Of a DNA stretch of 64,000 nt, positions 26,280 through 34,595 are shown piece after piece. A program made the translations under genes and the position numbers. The notes beneath the pieces are model-generated. The model searched no databases and had not been told where the DNA came from. It worked only from the letters and a program-made list of their open reading frames with translations. The first letter of the stretch is position 1; each line of letters begins with the position of its first letter. The stretch is from Companilactobacillus mishanensis (lineage in GTDB: Bacteria > Bacillota > Bacilli > Lactobacillales > Lactobacillaceae), in contig NZ_RHON01000003.1 of assembly GCF_003946505.1 (NCBI RefSeq), positions 124,001 through 188,000 on the forward strand, in the 5' to 3' direction.

Positions 26280-27214
26280 TGATGAAGAAAATCTCTGTTA
26301 TCGTTCCTTGTTTTAATGAACAAGAATCCATTAAAATTTACTATGATGCGATGACCAAAATGAAAGAAGAAGCTAATAAATTCGAGCTAGAATACTGGTT
26401 CGTTGATGACGGCTCTTCAGATAAGACCTTTGCCATCCTCAAAGATCTTCAACATGAACATAGTGACGAAGTACATTACATATCTTTCTCAAGAAACTTC
26501 GGTAAGGAGTCAGCTCTATACGCTGGTATTACTGAAGCCAAGGGAGATTATGTCGCCGTCATGGATGTCGACTTGCAGGATCCTCCTGAAATGATGCCAG
26601 AAATGTTCGATATTCTTGAAGAAGGAGAATATGACAGTGTCGGCTCAGCTAGAATGGACCGCAAAGGTGAAAACCCAATCACGTCATTTTTCTCAAATGC
26701 TTTCTATGGATTGATCAATAAAATATCTCAAACAAAAATCGTGCCTGGTGCTCGTGATTATCGTCTGATGACCCAACAGATGGTGACTGCCATCCGTTCA
26801 ATGACTGAATATAACCGTTTTTCTAAAGGTATCTTCAGCTGGGTCGGCTTCAGAACTAAATATTTGCCATATAAGAACCGTGAACGCGTCGCAGGGACAA
26901 CTTCATGGAATTTCTGGAAATTGTTCAAATACGCTATCACGGGTATTATCGACTTCACTGAAAGACCACTTGCTATCGCTACTTGGCTTGGATCTTTCTT
27001 CTCATTGACTTCTATTATTACTATTATTGTTGTTTTGATAAGAAAAATTATTAATCCTATGAGTTCGGTTGATGGTTGGGCTTCTATGATTATTATTATC
27101 TTGCTGATCGGTGGGATCCAGTTACTTTGTATTGGGATTCTTGGCGAGTATATCGGAAAGATATTCTTAGAGGTTAAACACCGTCCGATTTATATTGTAA
27201 AAGACAAGAAGTAA
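26279..27214 (+). CDS. GtrB-like family 2 glycosyltransferase (polyprenyl-phosphate type)
   Basis: 311 aa. The N-terminal GT2 domain has VIVPCFNEQES, WFVDDGSSDKT, SFSRNFGKESALYAG and MDVDLQDPPEMMPEM, the signature of enzymes that load a sugar on undecaprenyl phosphate (GtrB/ArnC/DPM1-like). Two C-terminal helices (about 235-255 and 270-292) and the closing YIGKIFLEVKHRPIYIV are standard for this group. Such enzymes supply lipid-linked sugar to a flippase and an outer transferase that decorates wall polymers. The third gene of the operon; the DUF6056-like protein at 38619 could be an unlinked outer transferase, which is speculation. Confidence 0.88.
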   Translation: MMKKISVIVPCFNEQESIKIYYDAMTKMKEEANKFELEYWFVDDGSSDKTFAILKDLQHEHSDEVHYISFSRNFGKESALYAGITEAKGDYVAVMDVDLQDPPEMMPEMFDILEEGEYDSVGSARMDRKGENPITSFFSNAFYGLINKISQTKIVPGARDYRLMTQQMVTAIRSMTEYNRFSKGIFSWVGFRTKYLPYKNRERVAGTTSWNFWKLFKYAITGIIDFTERPLAIATWLGSFFSLTSIITIIVVLIRKIINPMSSVDGWASMIIIILLIGGIQLLCIGILGEYIGKIFLEVKHRPIYIVKDKK

Positions 27215-27245
27215 TGTTTTATTGTGTGGTTGGTGGTTGGCTTCC

Positions 27246-27424
27246 GCAAGGCGGGTTACGGCCTGCGGGGTCGTCACGCTGTGGGCAAAAACTCAGCCGT
27301 AAGGCGGCATCCTTGATTGTTCGTTGGCGTAGCCAACATTTCAAACGGTTGTGAACGCGACAAAGGAGACGTTCGTTCCATGTTCTTCACTGCGTTTTGC
27401 CCCGCATTCCTCCACCTGCCTTGC
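27246..27424. repeat. Intergenic palindromic element, type 1 copy A
   Basis: About 179 bp. The ends GCAAGGCGGGT and ACCTGCCTTGC are inverted, and CCTGCGGGG / CCCCGCATT lie just inside. The left half carries GTCACGCTGTGGGCAAAA and the right half TTTTGCCCCGCATTCC, which pair with each other. The centre holds a GTTGGCGTAGCCAAC hairpin. Left and right modules recur at 32723 and 34042, and the central hairpin recurs at 34375. Confidence 0.8.
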
Positions 27425-27483
27425 TAAATTTAATATAACTTTATTCTTTTCTTTTTCCGGGTTGCGCTTATTGCGATCCACTG

Positions 27484-27524
27484 AAAGTGGTGCTGTGCGT
27501 ATTTTTGCACGGTACCACTTTTTT
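27484..27524 (+). terminator. Terminator of the glycosyltransferase operon
   Basis: AAAGTGGT and ACCACTTT enclose an inner GTGC/GCAC pair, followed by a T run. It lies 270 bp after the last glycosyltransferase, past the palindromic element. Confidence 0.7.
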
Positions 27525-27611
27525 CATTTGCTTCGTTGCTTTTGACTCTGGTTTTGATCCAAACCTATATTGCAGTGAACCGACTACTACATTCTTATGT
27601 TTAATTCATAC

Positions 27612-27718
27612 TTAAGTTCAAACCTTTTCTGCATTCCTTTAGTTCTGCTCTATTCCTGCTACTAAGTTTAAGTTCAAAACCTTTTCTGTCTTCCTTCAAT
27701 TCTGCTCTTTTCCCGCTA
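27612..27718. repeat. Two imperfect tandem 56-bp repeats
   Basis: TTAAGTTCAAACC...TTTTCTG..TTCCTT..TTCTGCTCT.TTCC.GCTA occurs at 27612 and again at 27668, about 80 percent alike. On the minus strand both are open in one frame and read RAELKE then RKGFELKL / RKGLNLSM, but there is no start codon. They are probably intergenic repeat DNA rather than a gene. Confidence 0.6.
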
Positions 27719-27734
27719 TTTAATGCATACGAAA

Positions 27735-27765
27735 AAAATCCTATGCTTTTGCATAGGATTTTATT
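27735..27765. terminator. Terminator of lctP
   Basis: AAAATCCTATGC and GCATAGGATTTT pair perfectly around TTTT. The minus strand continues with a T run, so it ends lctP; it can also act on the plus strand. Confidence 0.9.
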
Positions 27766-27773
27766 TATTTATA

Positions 27774-29363
27774 TTAAACGAATAGTGAGAAAGCTAGTCC
27801 GGCTAATCCTGCTAGTAAACAATAGATCATTGCTGGTCCGATTGTCTTTCTGAGGATATTTCCTTCTTGTCCGGTCATTCCTACTACTGAACTTACTGAT
27901 ACGATATTGTGAACGCAGATCATATTTCCGGCTGCGGCTCCTATTAGTTGTGCTGCTAATACTAATTGTCTGCTTAGGCCTGAATTTGCGGCTATATCTG
28001 ACTGTATTTGTCCAAAGGTTAGGGTCGATACTGTGGCACTTCCGGTCACGAATGATCCTAATTCTCCTAGGAACGGTGCTATTAATATCCAGACTGATGA
28101 CATGTATTTTGAAATGAACTGTGCTATGTATACTGGCATGCTTGGTAGGTCTTTGATATTAATTGCTGAGTTGGTAAACACTTGTACCATTATCAATGTT
28201 ACGCCTAGCGCTATGGCTGTTGATTTCATTGAAAATACTACTTCTTTTGCTGTTGGTAAGAAGTTTTTCATTGATCTGGTTTGGATTATTAATCCGGCTA
28301 CTACGGCTATTGTTAGTAATGTTCCTGGCGAATATAGGAATTCCCAATCTGAATTTATCTTTGAGAAGCCCATTATTCCTTTCCAGGATAGGTTTACGTT
28401 TGTTGTTAAAAATGTTTTTAGTGGTGCTGAAACTCTTGATGCTAGTAGTAACAGGATTACTACTATGTACGGTGACCAAGCTTTCAGCAATGACATGGAC
28501 TGCTTGCCTGTTTTGATTTCTTTGGTTGATGTGGTCCATGGTTGTTCGATTACGGCTTTTGGTAATAAGAATTTTAGTTTTATTGTTAAAATTGCTACGA
28601 TTATTGTACAGAACGGTGTCAAGATCGATACGAATTCATAGCCTACGAATGTTGCCATTGTTAGGGCTATTAAGCTATATACTAGTCCGATGAATAATGT
28701 CCATGGTACTAGTTGTAGCCAATCTTTGAAGCGATTGCTGCCTTTCTTACCGAAGAAATATGTTAGTAAGAATATTAAGATCAATGGCATAAAGATTCCG
28801 GCAAACAAGTCTAATTGCGTAACTTTTTGTCCTACTGCGTTCAAGAAGCTGGTTTGTCCATTTACGTTACTTAATCCTACTGTTAGTGGTGTTCCGACAG
28901 CTCCGAATGAAACGGCTGTGGAATCTGCCACTAATGCTAGTGTTACGGCTGCCATTGGTGTAAATCCTAAGGCTATCATCAATGGTGCTGTAACCATGGC
29001 TGGTGTTCCGAATCCGGAAACTCCTTCGATCAATCCTCCAAAAAGATATGCTACTAATATTACTTGTATTCGCATATCTGCTGAAAGATTGTGAAATCCG
29101 GCATTGATTCTATCGATGGCACCAGACTTTTGAAGTGTATTCAACATCATCATGGCACCAAACAGAATCCACAAAATTGGAATCGCTTTATGGACTCCTT
29201 GGAGTACGGAAGCAAGTAGAGCGTCAGGTGGCATTTTCCAGAGGAAATACCCTTCTATCAATACTACGGCGGCACTGATCGACATTCCCTTGGTAGCGGG
29301 CATATTTAAAATACCCATTAAAATCAAGGGCAATATAACGGCGGTAAACGCAACAAAAATCAT
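27774..29363 (-). CDS. lctP: L-lactate permease
   Basis: 529 aa with about 12-14 membrane helices. Family blocks are [26 protein letters not shown] (about 112-138), [20 protein letters not shown] and, near the C terminus, [22 protein letters not shown] and [19 protein letters not shown]. LctP carries lactate or glycolate with protons. In a respiring lactic acid bacterium it could allow lactate re-uptake. Divergent from a tetR gene, with a perfect palindrome in the shared region, so control by that TetR protein is plausible. No lactate utilisation (lut) gene is adjacent. Confidence 0.95.
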   Translation of the reverse strand: MIFVAFTAVILPLILMGILNMPATKGMSISAAVVLIEGYFLWKMPPDALLASVLQGVHKAIPILWILFGAMMMLNTLQKSGAIDRINAGFHNLSADMRIQVILVAYLFGGLIEGVSGFGTPAMVTAPLMIALGFTPMAAVTLALVADSTAVSFGAVGTPLTVGLSNVNGQTSFLNAVGQKVTQLDLFAGIFMPLILIFLLTYFFGKKGSNRFKDWLQLVPWTLFIGLVYSLIALTMATFVGYEFVSILTPFCTIIVAILTIKLKFLLPKAVIEQPWTTSTKEIKTGKQSMSLLKAWSPYIVVILLLLASRVSAPLKTFLTTNVNLSWKGIMGFSKINSDWEFLYSPGTLLTIAVVAGLIIQTRSMKNFLPTAKEVVFSMKSTAIALGVTLIMVQVFTNSAINIKDLPSMPVYIAQFISKYMSSVWILIAPFLGELGSFVTGSATVSTLTFGQIQSDIAANSGLSRQLVLAAQLIGAAAGNMICVHNIVSVSSVVGMTGQEGNILRKTIGPAMIYCLLAGLAGLAFSLFV

Positions 29364-29576
29364 ATCGTGTCCTCTCTTTTCACTTTGTTTATCAATTATA
29401 TAATGATTTGCTTATCATTGAAACAAAAATTTCACAAAAAATATTGTCTTAAAATGAACTATCTGTCATAATTATTTCACTTAAATAAATTTTTTTATCG
29501 AATACACCTAATCAAATCATTTGGTAAATGTTTTCAAAAATATCGTTCAACTCGATATTAATTTTGCTGATACATT

Positions 29577-29626
29577 TTTATCAATTGATAAATGATTAAG
29601 TTTTATATTCGTTTTTAATGTATAAT
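29577..29626 (+). promoter_or_regulatory. Palindrome and promoter between lctP and tetR
   Basis: TTTATCAATTGATAAA (29577-29592) is a perfect 16-bp palindrome of operator size, followed by a consensus -10 TATAAT (29621-29626) 33 bp before the tetR ATG. A second inverted repeat, AATATCG/CGATATT, lies at about 29539-29559. These are candidate TetR operators covering both divergent genes. Confidence 0.6.
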
Positions 29627-29658
29627 GAAAGTTGAATATGTAGAAGGTGATACCAGCA

Positions 29659-30246
29659 ATGAATTCACGAGATAAACAAGCAGAAAAAACAAAAAATGCA
29701 ATTCTAGAAGTTGCGTCAGAAAATTTCCTTTCGCAAGGATATCAAGCAACATCAACTAGAAAAATTGCTCAGGCTTTGGACATCACTCAGCCAAATATGT
29801 ATCATTATTACAAGAACAAAAAGGTTCTCTATATCAAGTCGATCGAACATGCCATCGGTGGATTTAGTCAAGCTTTATACCAAACCTATGATGACAACAA
29901 GGAAAAACCATTTGAAGAATTACTTTTAATGATTTCGACTTTCATGATAGAGAATTTTAAGATAAACTACTTCATGATGATGCATGACATCAATACATTT
30001 TTCTCTGATGAAGAGAGAAAAACCATCGGCAAGACTTGGGACATTGGATACTACAAAGTACTAAACAATGTCTTTCAGGACCACAAGGATGAGCTTCGTA
30101 AAGACCTACCCTTGCCTGCACAAGTCGGGACTTTTCTTACTATATTACTTCCCTATATAGAGTACAATGATGCTAAGCGAGAACGAAACATCGCTAATTT
30201 AGGTACCATGGTAAAAATTTTTATTCATGGTATTAAGAAGGACTAG
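29659..30246 (+). CDS. TetR/AcrR family regulator
   Basis: 195 aa from the ATG at 29659 (AAGGTGAT upstream). Residues about 8-55 are the TetR helix-turn-helix: KNAILEVASENFLSQGYQATSTRKIAQAL then DITQPNMYHYYKNKKVLY. The rest is an all-helical ligand domain with aromatic residues. The Na+/H+ antiporter gene follows after 9 bp and is surely co-transcribed, so the regulator probably controls itself and the antiporter, and perhaps divergent lctP. Ligand unknown. Confidence 0.88.
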   Translation: MNSRDKQAEKTKNAILEVASENFLSQGYQATSTRKIAQALDITQPNMYHYYKNKKVLYIKSIEHAIGGFSQALYQTYDDNKEKPFEELLLMISTFMIENFKINYFMMMHDINTFFSDEERKTIGKTWDIGYYKVLNNVFQDHKDELRKDLPLPAQVGTFLTILLPYIEYNDAKRERNIANLGTMVKIFIHGIKKD

Positions 30247-30255
30247 GAAAAATAT

Positions 30256-31404
30256 ATGGACTTTATAACGCTTTTAGCCTTAATGCTCTTCCTGACTCTT
30301 GTAGTCAGCCATTTTTTCAACAAAATTAACTTACCTGCAGTTATCGGCCAGCTGATTTTAGGAGTCATTTTGGGTAAAGGTGTATTAAATATCATCAAGC
30401 CTACCCACGAACTCGAGCTGTTTGCCGAGATCGGGGTTATTTTGCTTATGTTCTTAGCTGGACTCGAAAGTGACATCAAGATGCTCAAGAAGCATCTGAG
30501 ACCCAGCATCAACGTGGCAATCTTTGGTGTTATCCTTCCGGTCGCATTGACCTTAGCAACAGCCATACTGTTCAAGATCAATTTACGTGAAAGTATTTTT
30601 ATTTCCGTAGTTTTCGCCGCAACATCAGTTTCAATTTCCGTAGAAGTTTTAAAGAGTCTAAATTATTTATCAACTAACTCATCCACCGTTATTCTTGGTG
30701 CCGCAGTTGTTGATGACATTTTGGCAATTGCAATTTTGAGTGTCATGTCAGGTACTTTGACTGGTGACTTCTCAATTACCAAGCTAGGAATGTTATTAGG
30801 ATTGTGGATCGTCTTCGCTATCATTACTGTGATTGCCTACAAATGGTTGATTCCAGGAATCATGCAGTTAGCGAACTTTATAGAAGCATCTCAGGCGCCA
30901 ACTATCATGGCTATTTTAGTCTGCTTCATCTTTGCTTTCTTCGCTGATGAAGTACAACTAGATGCCGTTTTAGGTGCTTTCGTAGCAGGTATTACTATTT
31001 CTAACGCACCTAATTTCGATGAGAAAATAAATCGCAATGTCGAGATCATCGGATACTCGATTTTCATTCCAATATTCTTTATTAGTATAGGAATTAATTT
31101 GGAATTTAATAACTTTCTACAAGATTTTTGGTTGATTATGGTCTTCACAATCACCGGAATAATTGGTAAATTAATAGGTGCAGGTTTCGGAGCTAGAATA
31201 TCTGGATTTGACATGAAAGACTCCTACGTTATTGGCTCTGGAATGATTTCACGTGGTGAGATGGCCTTGATAATTGCTCAAATTGGCTTTAATGTGAAAT
31301 TGCTTTCAGAAGAGTACTATTCAAGTGTTATCATCAGTATTATACTAATAACTATATTGGCTCCGTTTTTCCTCAAACATTCGATTGGGAAGAACCCGAT
31401 TTAG
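30256..31404 (+). CDS. Na+/H+ antiporter, CPA2 family (NapA/KefB-like)
   Basis: 382 aa with about 12-13 helices. NLPAVIGQLILGVILGKG, GVILLMFLAGLESD and VVFAATSVSISVEVL are the CPA2 fold, and the ion-binding double aspartate is in GAAVVDDILAIAIL (about 152-165). GSGMISRGEMALIIAQIGF near the C terminus is also typical. It lacks the TrkA-N/RCK domain of full KefB, so it is of the short NapA type, exchanging Na+ (or K+) for H+. Paired in an operon with a TetR regulator. Confidence 0.88.
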   Translation: MDFITLLALMLFLTLVVSHFFNKINLPAVIGQLILGVILGKGVLNIIKPTHELELFAEIGVILLMFLAGLESDIKMLKKHLRPSINVAIFGVILPVALTLATAILFKINLRESIFISVVFAATSVSISVEVLKSLNYLSTNSSTVILGAAVVDDILAIAILSVMSGTLTGDFSITKLGMLLGLWIVFAIITVIAYKWLIPGIMQLANFIEASQAPTIMAILVCFIFAFFADEVQLDAVLGAFVAGITISNAPNFDEKINRNVEIIGYSIFIPIFFISIGINLEFNNFLQDFWLIMVFTITGIIGKLIGAGFGARISGFDMKDSYVIGSGMISRGEMALIIAQIGFNVKLLSEEYYSSVIISIILITILAPFFLKHSIGKNPI

Positions 31405-31490
31405 CTAAATAAGTACCGCAAAATTGTCAAAAGTTATATAATAATTTTGCAAGCGTTAACAATATTTGATATATGAAGGAGAAGGTAGAT

Positions 31491-32672
31491 ATGGCACATA
31501 TTTTAATTTTAGGCGCAGGATACGGTGGTTTAAAGGCAGCTCGTGATTTAGCCAAAACAACACCTGCTGATACTCAAATCGACTTAGTCGACAAGAACAC
31601 AATGCACGTTGAAAAAACTGCATTGCACACAATTGCAGCAGGAACAAGCAAAGTTGAATCAGTAAGTTTTGACATCCGCGACGTTATTCCCTCAAGCGTC
31701 AACTTTATCCAAGCAACAGTAAGTAAATTCGATCTAGAAAACAAGACAGTTTCATTCTCAGACCATGATGACATTTCATATGATTACGTTATCGTAGCCT
31801 TAGGATTCCGTTCTGAGGACTTCGGTCTAGAGGGCGCTAGTGAGAATGCCCTCATCCTTCAAGACATTGACACAGCTCAAAATATCTACAAGACAATCAA
31901 CCAAAATATTGCAAACTACAAGAAGTCACAAGATCCTGCAGATCTTTCAATCGCTGTTTGTGGTGCCGGATTCACTGGTATTGAAGTACTTGGTGAATTA
32001 GTTGATACAGCCAAGATTTTGAAGGCTAAATATAACGTTCCTGAAATCAAGATCACTTGTCTAGAAATGGCAACACGTATTTTGCCAATGTTCGACGAAG
32101 ATCTTGCTAACTATGCCGTTTCATACCTTGAAAAGAATGGTATCAAGTTACTTACAGGTGCCAAGATTACTAAAATTGAATCAAACGCTGTTGTTTACAT
32201 GGACGGCGATGACGAAAAACGTGTTGAAGCTAGTTCAATTCTTTGGACAGTTGGTGTTAGTGGTTCAGACGTTATTACAGATTCAGGTCTCGAAGCAAGA
32301 AGAAACCGTGTTATGACAACTGAATTCTTAAACCTTGAGGATCATCCAGAAGCATTCTTTATCGGTGACGATTCAGCAATGATCCCTTCTGGTGAAGAAC
32401 GTCCATTGCCTACAACTGGTCAATTGGCAACTGCTGAAGGTACAAATGCTGCATTTAATATTGCATCAGCTATTGCTGGTACAGAGTTGAAACCATTTGT
32501 TTACAAATCAGCTGGTACTGTTGCATCTCTTGGTCAAAACCATGGTATCGCTCAAATCGGAAACAAGAAGTTTAAGGGTGTTGTAGCTTCATTGATGAAA
32601 CATGTTGCTGCTGACCGCAGTTTCCTTGAAATGGGTGGTCTTAAGACTGCACTTAAAAAGGGTTCACTTTAA
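31491..32672 (+). CDS. ndh: Type II NADH dehydrogenase (NDH-2)
   Basis: 393 aa. The ATG at 31491 is chosen because AAGGAGAAGG lies just upstream; an ATG six codons earlier includes that site. Two dinucleotide-binding sites are visible: HILILGAGYGGLKAA (FAD) and IAVCGAGFTGIEVLGEL (NADH). EAFFIGDDSAM is the C-terminal FAD block. The enzyme passes electrons from NADH to quinone at the inner face of the membrane without pumping protons. Together with menA, the prenyl synthase and cydABDC in this window it forms the input end of a minimal aerobic chain. Monocistronic, with its own terminator. Confidence 0.92.
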   Translation: MAHILILGAGYGGLKAARDLAKTTPADTQIDLVDKNTMHVEKTALHTIAAGTSKVESVSFDIRDVIPSSVNFIQATVSKFDLENKTVSFSDHDDISYDYVIVALGFRSEDFGLEGASENALILQDIDTAQNIYKTINQNIANYKKSQDPADLSIAVCGAGFTGIEVLGELVDTAKILKAKYNVPEIKITCLEMATRILPMFDEDLANYAVSYLEKNGIKLLTGAKITKIESNAVVYMDGDDEKRVEASSILWTVGVSGSDVITDSGLEARRNRVMTTEFLNLEDHPEAFFIGDDSAMIPSGEERPLPTTGQLATAEGTNAAFNIASAIAGTELKPFVYKSAGTVASLGQNHGIAQIGNKKFKGVVASLMKHVAADRSFLEMGGLKTALKKGSL

Positions 32673-32683
32673 TATATAGATTG

Positions 32684-32710
32684 AGACATCCGGATGGGTG
32701 TCTTTTTTTT
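32684..32710 (+). terminator. Terminator of ndh
   Basis: AGACATCC and GGGTGTCT pair around a GGAT-type loop, followed by eight T. It lies 11 nt after the ndh stop codon. Confidence 0.85.
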
Positions 32711-32722
32711 GCTTTGAATGCC

Positions 32723-32872
32723 GTCTGGAGGTTACGCAGGAAGGGGGTGGTCACGCTGTGGGCAAAATTTAATCCATAAAGCGGTATTAAATTATTGCCT
32801 TCTTCTAATTCAGGCTTCGCCTTCATAAGAAGAACGTCACGGCGTTTGCCCCGAATTGCTCCACCTCCAGAC
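32723..32872. repeat. Intergenic palindromic element, type 1 copy B
   Basis: 150 bp bounded by GTCTGGAGG and CCTCCAGAC, perfect inverted ends. Inside the left end come GGTTACGCAGGAAGGG and GGTCACGCTGTGGGCAAA; the right side has CGTCACGGCGTTTGCCCC. Inner hairpins are TTAATCC...GGTATTAA and TTCTTCT...AGAAGAA. The modules match those at 27246 and 34042. Confidence 0.85.
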
Positions 32873-33008
32873 TAGATACTGCAAATATACTTGGTGTCAA
32901 TGTATTTTGATGTGTTTTAAGTGCAGTCTAATTGTTGGTGGTCGTATATTGAGCTTTATTCTTATATGGAGTTAAACCATGTGTATACTTTGAACAATTA
33001 AAACAAAA

Positions 33009-33051
33009 GAGGTGCCGAACGGGTATTTTAATCCCGATTGACACCTTTTTT
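33009..33051. terminator. Terminator of the Gfo/Idh/MocA oxidoreductase
   Basis: AGGTG and CACCT enclose CGGG/CCCG. T-rich tracts follow on both strands, and the hairpin abuts the stop codon of the minus-strand gene. Confidence 0.75.
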
Positions 33052-33954
33052 CTATTTACATGAATCACTACAAATTTTATGAGTTAAAATTGCTGACTCG
33101 GGTGAAACTGGATTGGCTCCCTTAGTTACTACTGCATTTAAAAACGTTTTGATCATTGGTTCGAATCCCCTAGAATACAAGGTGTTTTCCCAGTCCGGAC
33201 GTTGAACTTGCTGCTGAGAATTACTCTGGATTTTGTCGAGTGTGGTCAAATTTGTCACGCTTTCTCGCAATGTTGTCGTTTGAACTAGGGCTTGCTCTAG
33301 ATTTACGCCACTTTCCATATTAGTTGTGACATTGACTCGTGTCATTTTAGTATCTAAGGTTAAATAATGTTGAGCTAAATTTCCTTCGGAATCGGTAATA
33401 ATTCTTGAATTCATATCTTCAATTTTTTGATCACCTAACAAATACAAAGCAGTATCAATTGAATGAATTGCTAAGTCGAAAATTGCATCTTTAGGAGTCT
33501 GCTGAACTTTCTCACGAGTTTTGATTACGTTAATTGTACGTTTATCTGTTAGTTCGTGAAGTTCATCGTAGAACGGAGCAAATCGGCGATTAAATCCACA
33601 TGTTAATAACAGTTTCTTAGATTTGGCAAGATTATATAATTTCACAACTTGTTCGAAATCATCTGAAACTGGTTTGTCTACGAATACATTTATATTCGCA
33701 TTTAGGAGCTGTTCAATTATTTTCGCATGAGTTTTAGTCGGAGTGTGCACGAAAACTGCCAATGGTTGTTCAGCAATTAATTGATCAAGAGTTTGGTGTA
33801 GATGTTTGAATCCATATTTGCCAAGAAGCTGATTTCCCTTGTCGACATTTCTAGTTGTGAGATGCCATTCGAACTGGTCTTGTAAAGTTGCCATCACTGG
33901 TAGATAAGCTTTTTGAGCAATATTACCTAATCCAATTACACCAATTTTTTCCAT
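33052..33954 (-). CDS. Gfo/Idh/MocA family oxidoreductase
   Basis: 300 aa. The N-terminal Rossmann domain starts with KIGVIGLGNIAQKAYLPVM (GxGxxA variant). VFVHTPTKTHAKII and VFVDKPVSDD (EKP-like, here DKP) are the standard nicotinamide-site blocks. AIFDLAIHSIDTALYLLG has the catalytic D...H of the C-terminal alpha/beta domain. These NAD(P)-dependent enzymes act on sugars, inositols or related polyols. No sugar operon is adjacent, so the substrate is unknown. It is flanked on both sides by palindromic elements and stands alone. Confidence 0.88.
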   Translation of the reverse strand: MEKIGVIGLGNIAQKAYLPVMATLQDQFEWHLTTRNVDKGNQLLGKYGFKHLHQTLDQLIAEQPLAVFVHTPTKTHAKIIEQLLNANINVFVDKPVSDDFEQVVKLYNLAKSKKLLLTCGFNRRFAPFYDELHELTDKRTINVIKTREKVQQTPKDAIFDLAIHSIDTALYLLGDQKIEDMNSRIITDSEGNLAQHYLTLDTKMTRVNVTTNMESGVNLEQALVQTTTLRESVTNLTTLDKIQSNSQQQVQRPDWENTLYSRGFEPMIKTFLNAVVTKGANPVSPESAILTHKICSDSCK

Positions 33955-34041
33955 AATGACTCCTTTTATTTCACGATTTATTTAATAGTTTGATTATAAA
34001 GAAGATTCAAATGATTTCAAACGGGTTTATAATTCCGTTTG

Positions 34042-34182
34042 AAGGTTACGCAGGAAGGGGTGGTCACGCTGTGGGAAAAATTTGATCCATAGTGCGGTAT
34101 CAAATTATTTCCTTCTTCTAATTCCGGCTATTCGCCGTCATAAGAAGAATCGCACTGCGTTTGCCCTTCCTGCTCCACCTTA
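34042..34182. repeat. Intergenic palindromic element, type 1 copy C
   Basis: 141 bp, ends AAGGTTACGCAGGAAGGG (left) and CCCTTCCTGCTCCACCTT (right) in inverted orientation. The left half holds GGTCACGCTGTGGG and the right half CGCACTGCGTTTGCCC. Inner hairpins TTTGATCC...GGTATCAAA and TTCTTCT...AGAAGAA match copy B. It lies upstream of the Gfo/Idh/MocA gene. Confidence 0.85.
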
Positions 34183-34374
34183 AGTCTAAATTCAGTAGAA
34201 TCAAAATTAATATTAAAACTACTCTATAGAATTTTCTTTTCTCGACTTATGATGTTCTCAAATATATAAAAAAATGAGACCTACCATAACTGGATAAGTC
34301 TCAAATTAACTTAAATACTTCCGAAATTTAAAGTGAACTAATAAAAAGCAACGAAATCAGTTCATACAAGACTA

Positions 34375-34590
34375 GCACGAAGGTAATGTTCGCCGGGGGT
34401 GCAGCCCTTCATTGATGTTCGTTGGCGCAGCCAACTTCTTTATTGGTTGCGCATGCGCCGAAGGTGACATACGTTCCATCGCCATCGGGCGAGATTAGAA
34501 TGAAGGCGAGTTTCAAAACATTTCGGTTTCTGAAATGGTTCGAAATCGCCTCACAGCGTTCCCATCCCCCGCCGAACATTACCGAAGTGC
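34375..34590. repeat. Intergenic palindromic element, type 1 copy D (mosaic)
   Basis: 216 bp. The terminal inverted repeats are about 27 bp: left GCACGAAGGTAATGTTCG then CCGGGGGTG, right CATCCCCCG then CCGAACATTACCGAAGTGC. The interior has GTTCGTTGGCGCAGCCAAC and ACGTTCCATC, both near-identical to parts of copy A. It ends 5 bp from the amtB stop codon, so it is transcribed as the amtB 3' UTR or acts as its terminator. Confidence 0.85.
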
Positions 34591-34595
34591 GGAAT

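Noticed and set aside
27351-27545. Open frame across the palindromic element at 27246
   Set aside because: It follows inverted-repeat DNA and a terminator hairpin and has no ribosome binding site.
27246-34590. The palindromic elements as insertion sequences
   Set aside because: They are only 141-216 bp and carry no transposase frame; no clear target-site duplication was seen.
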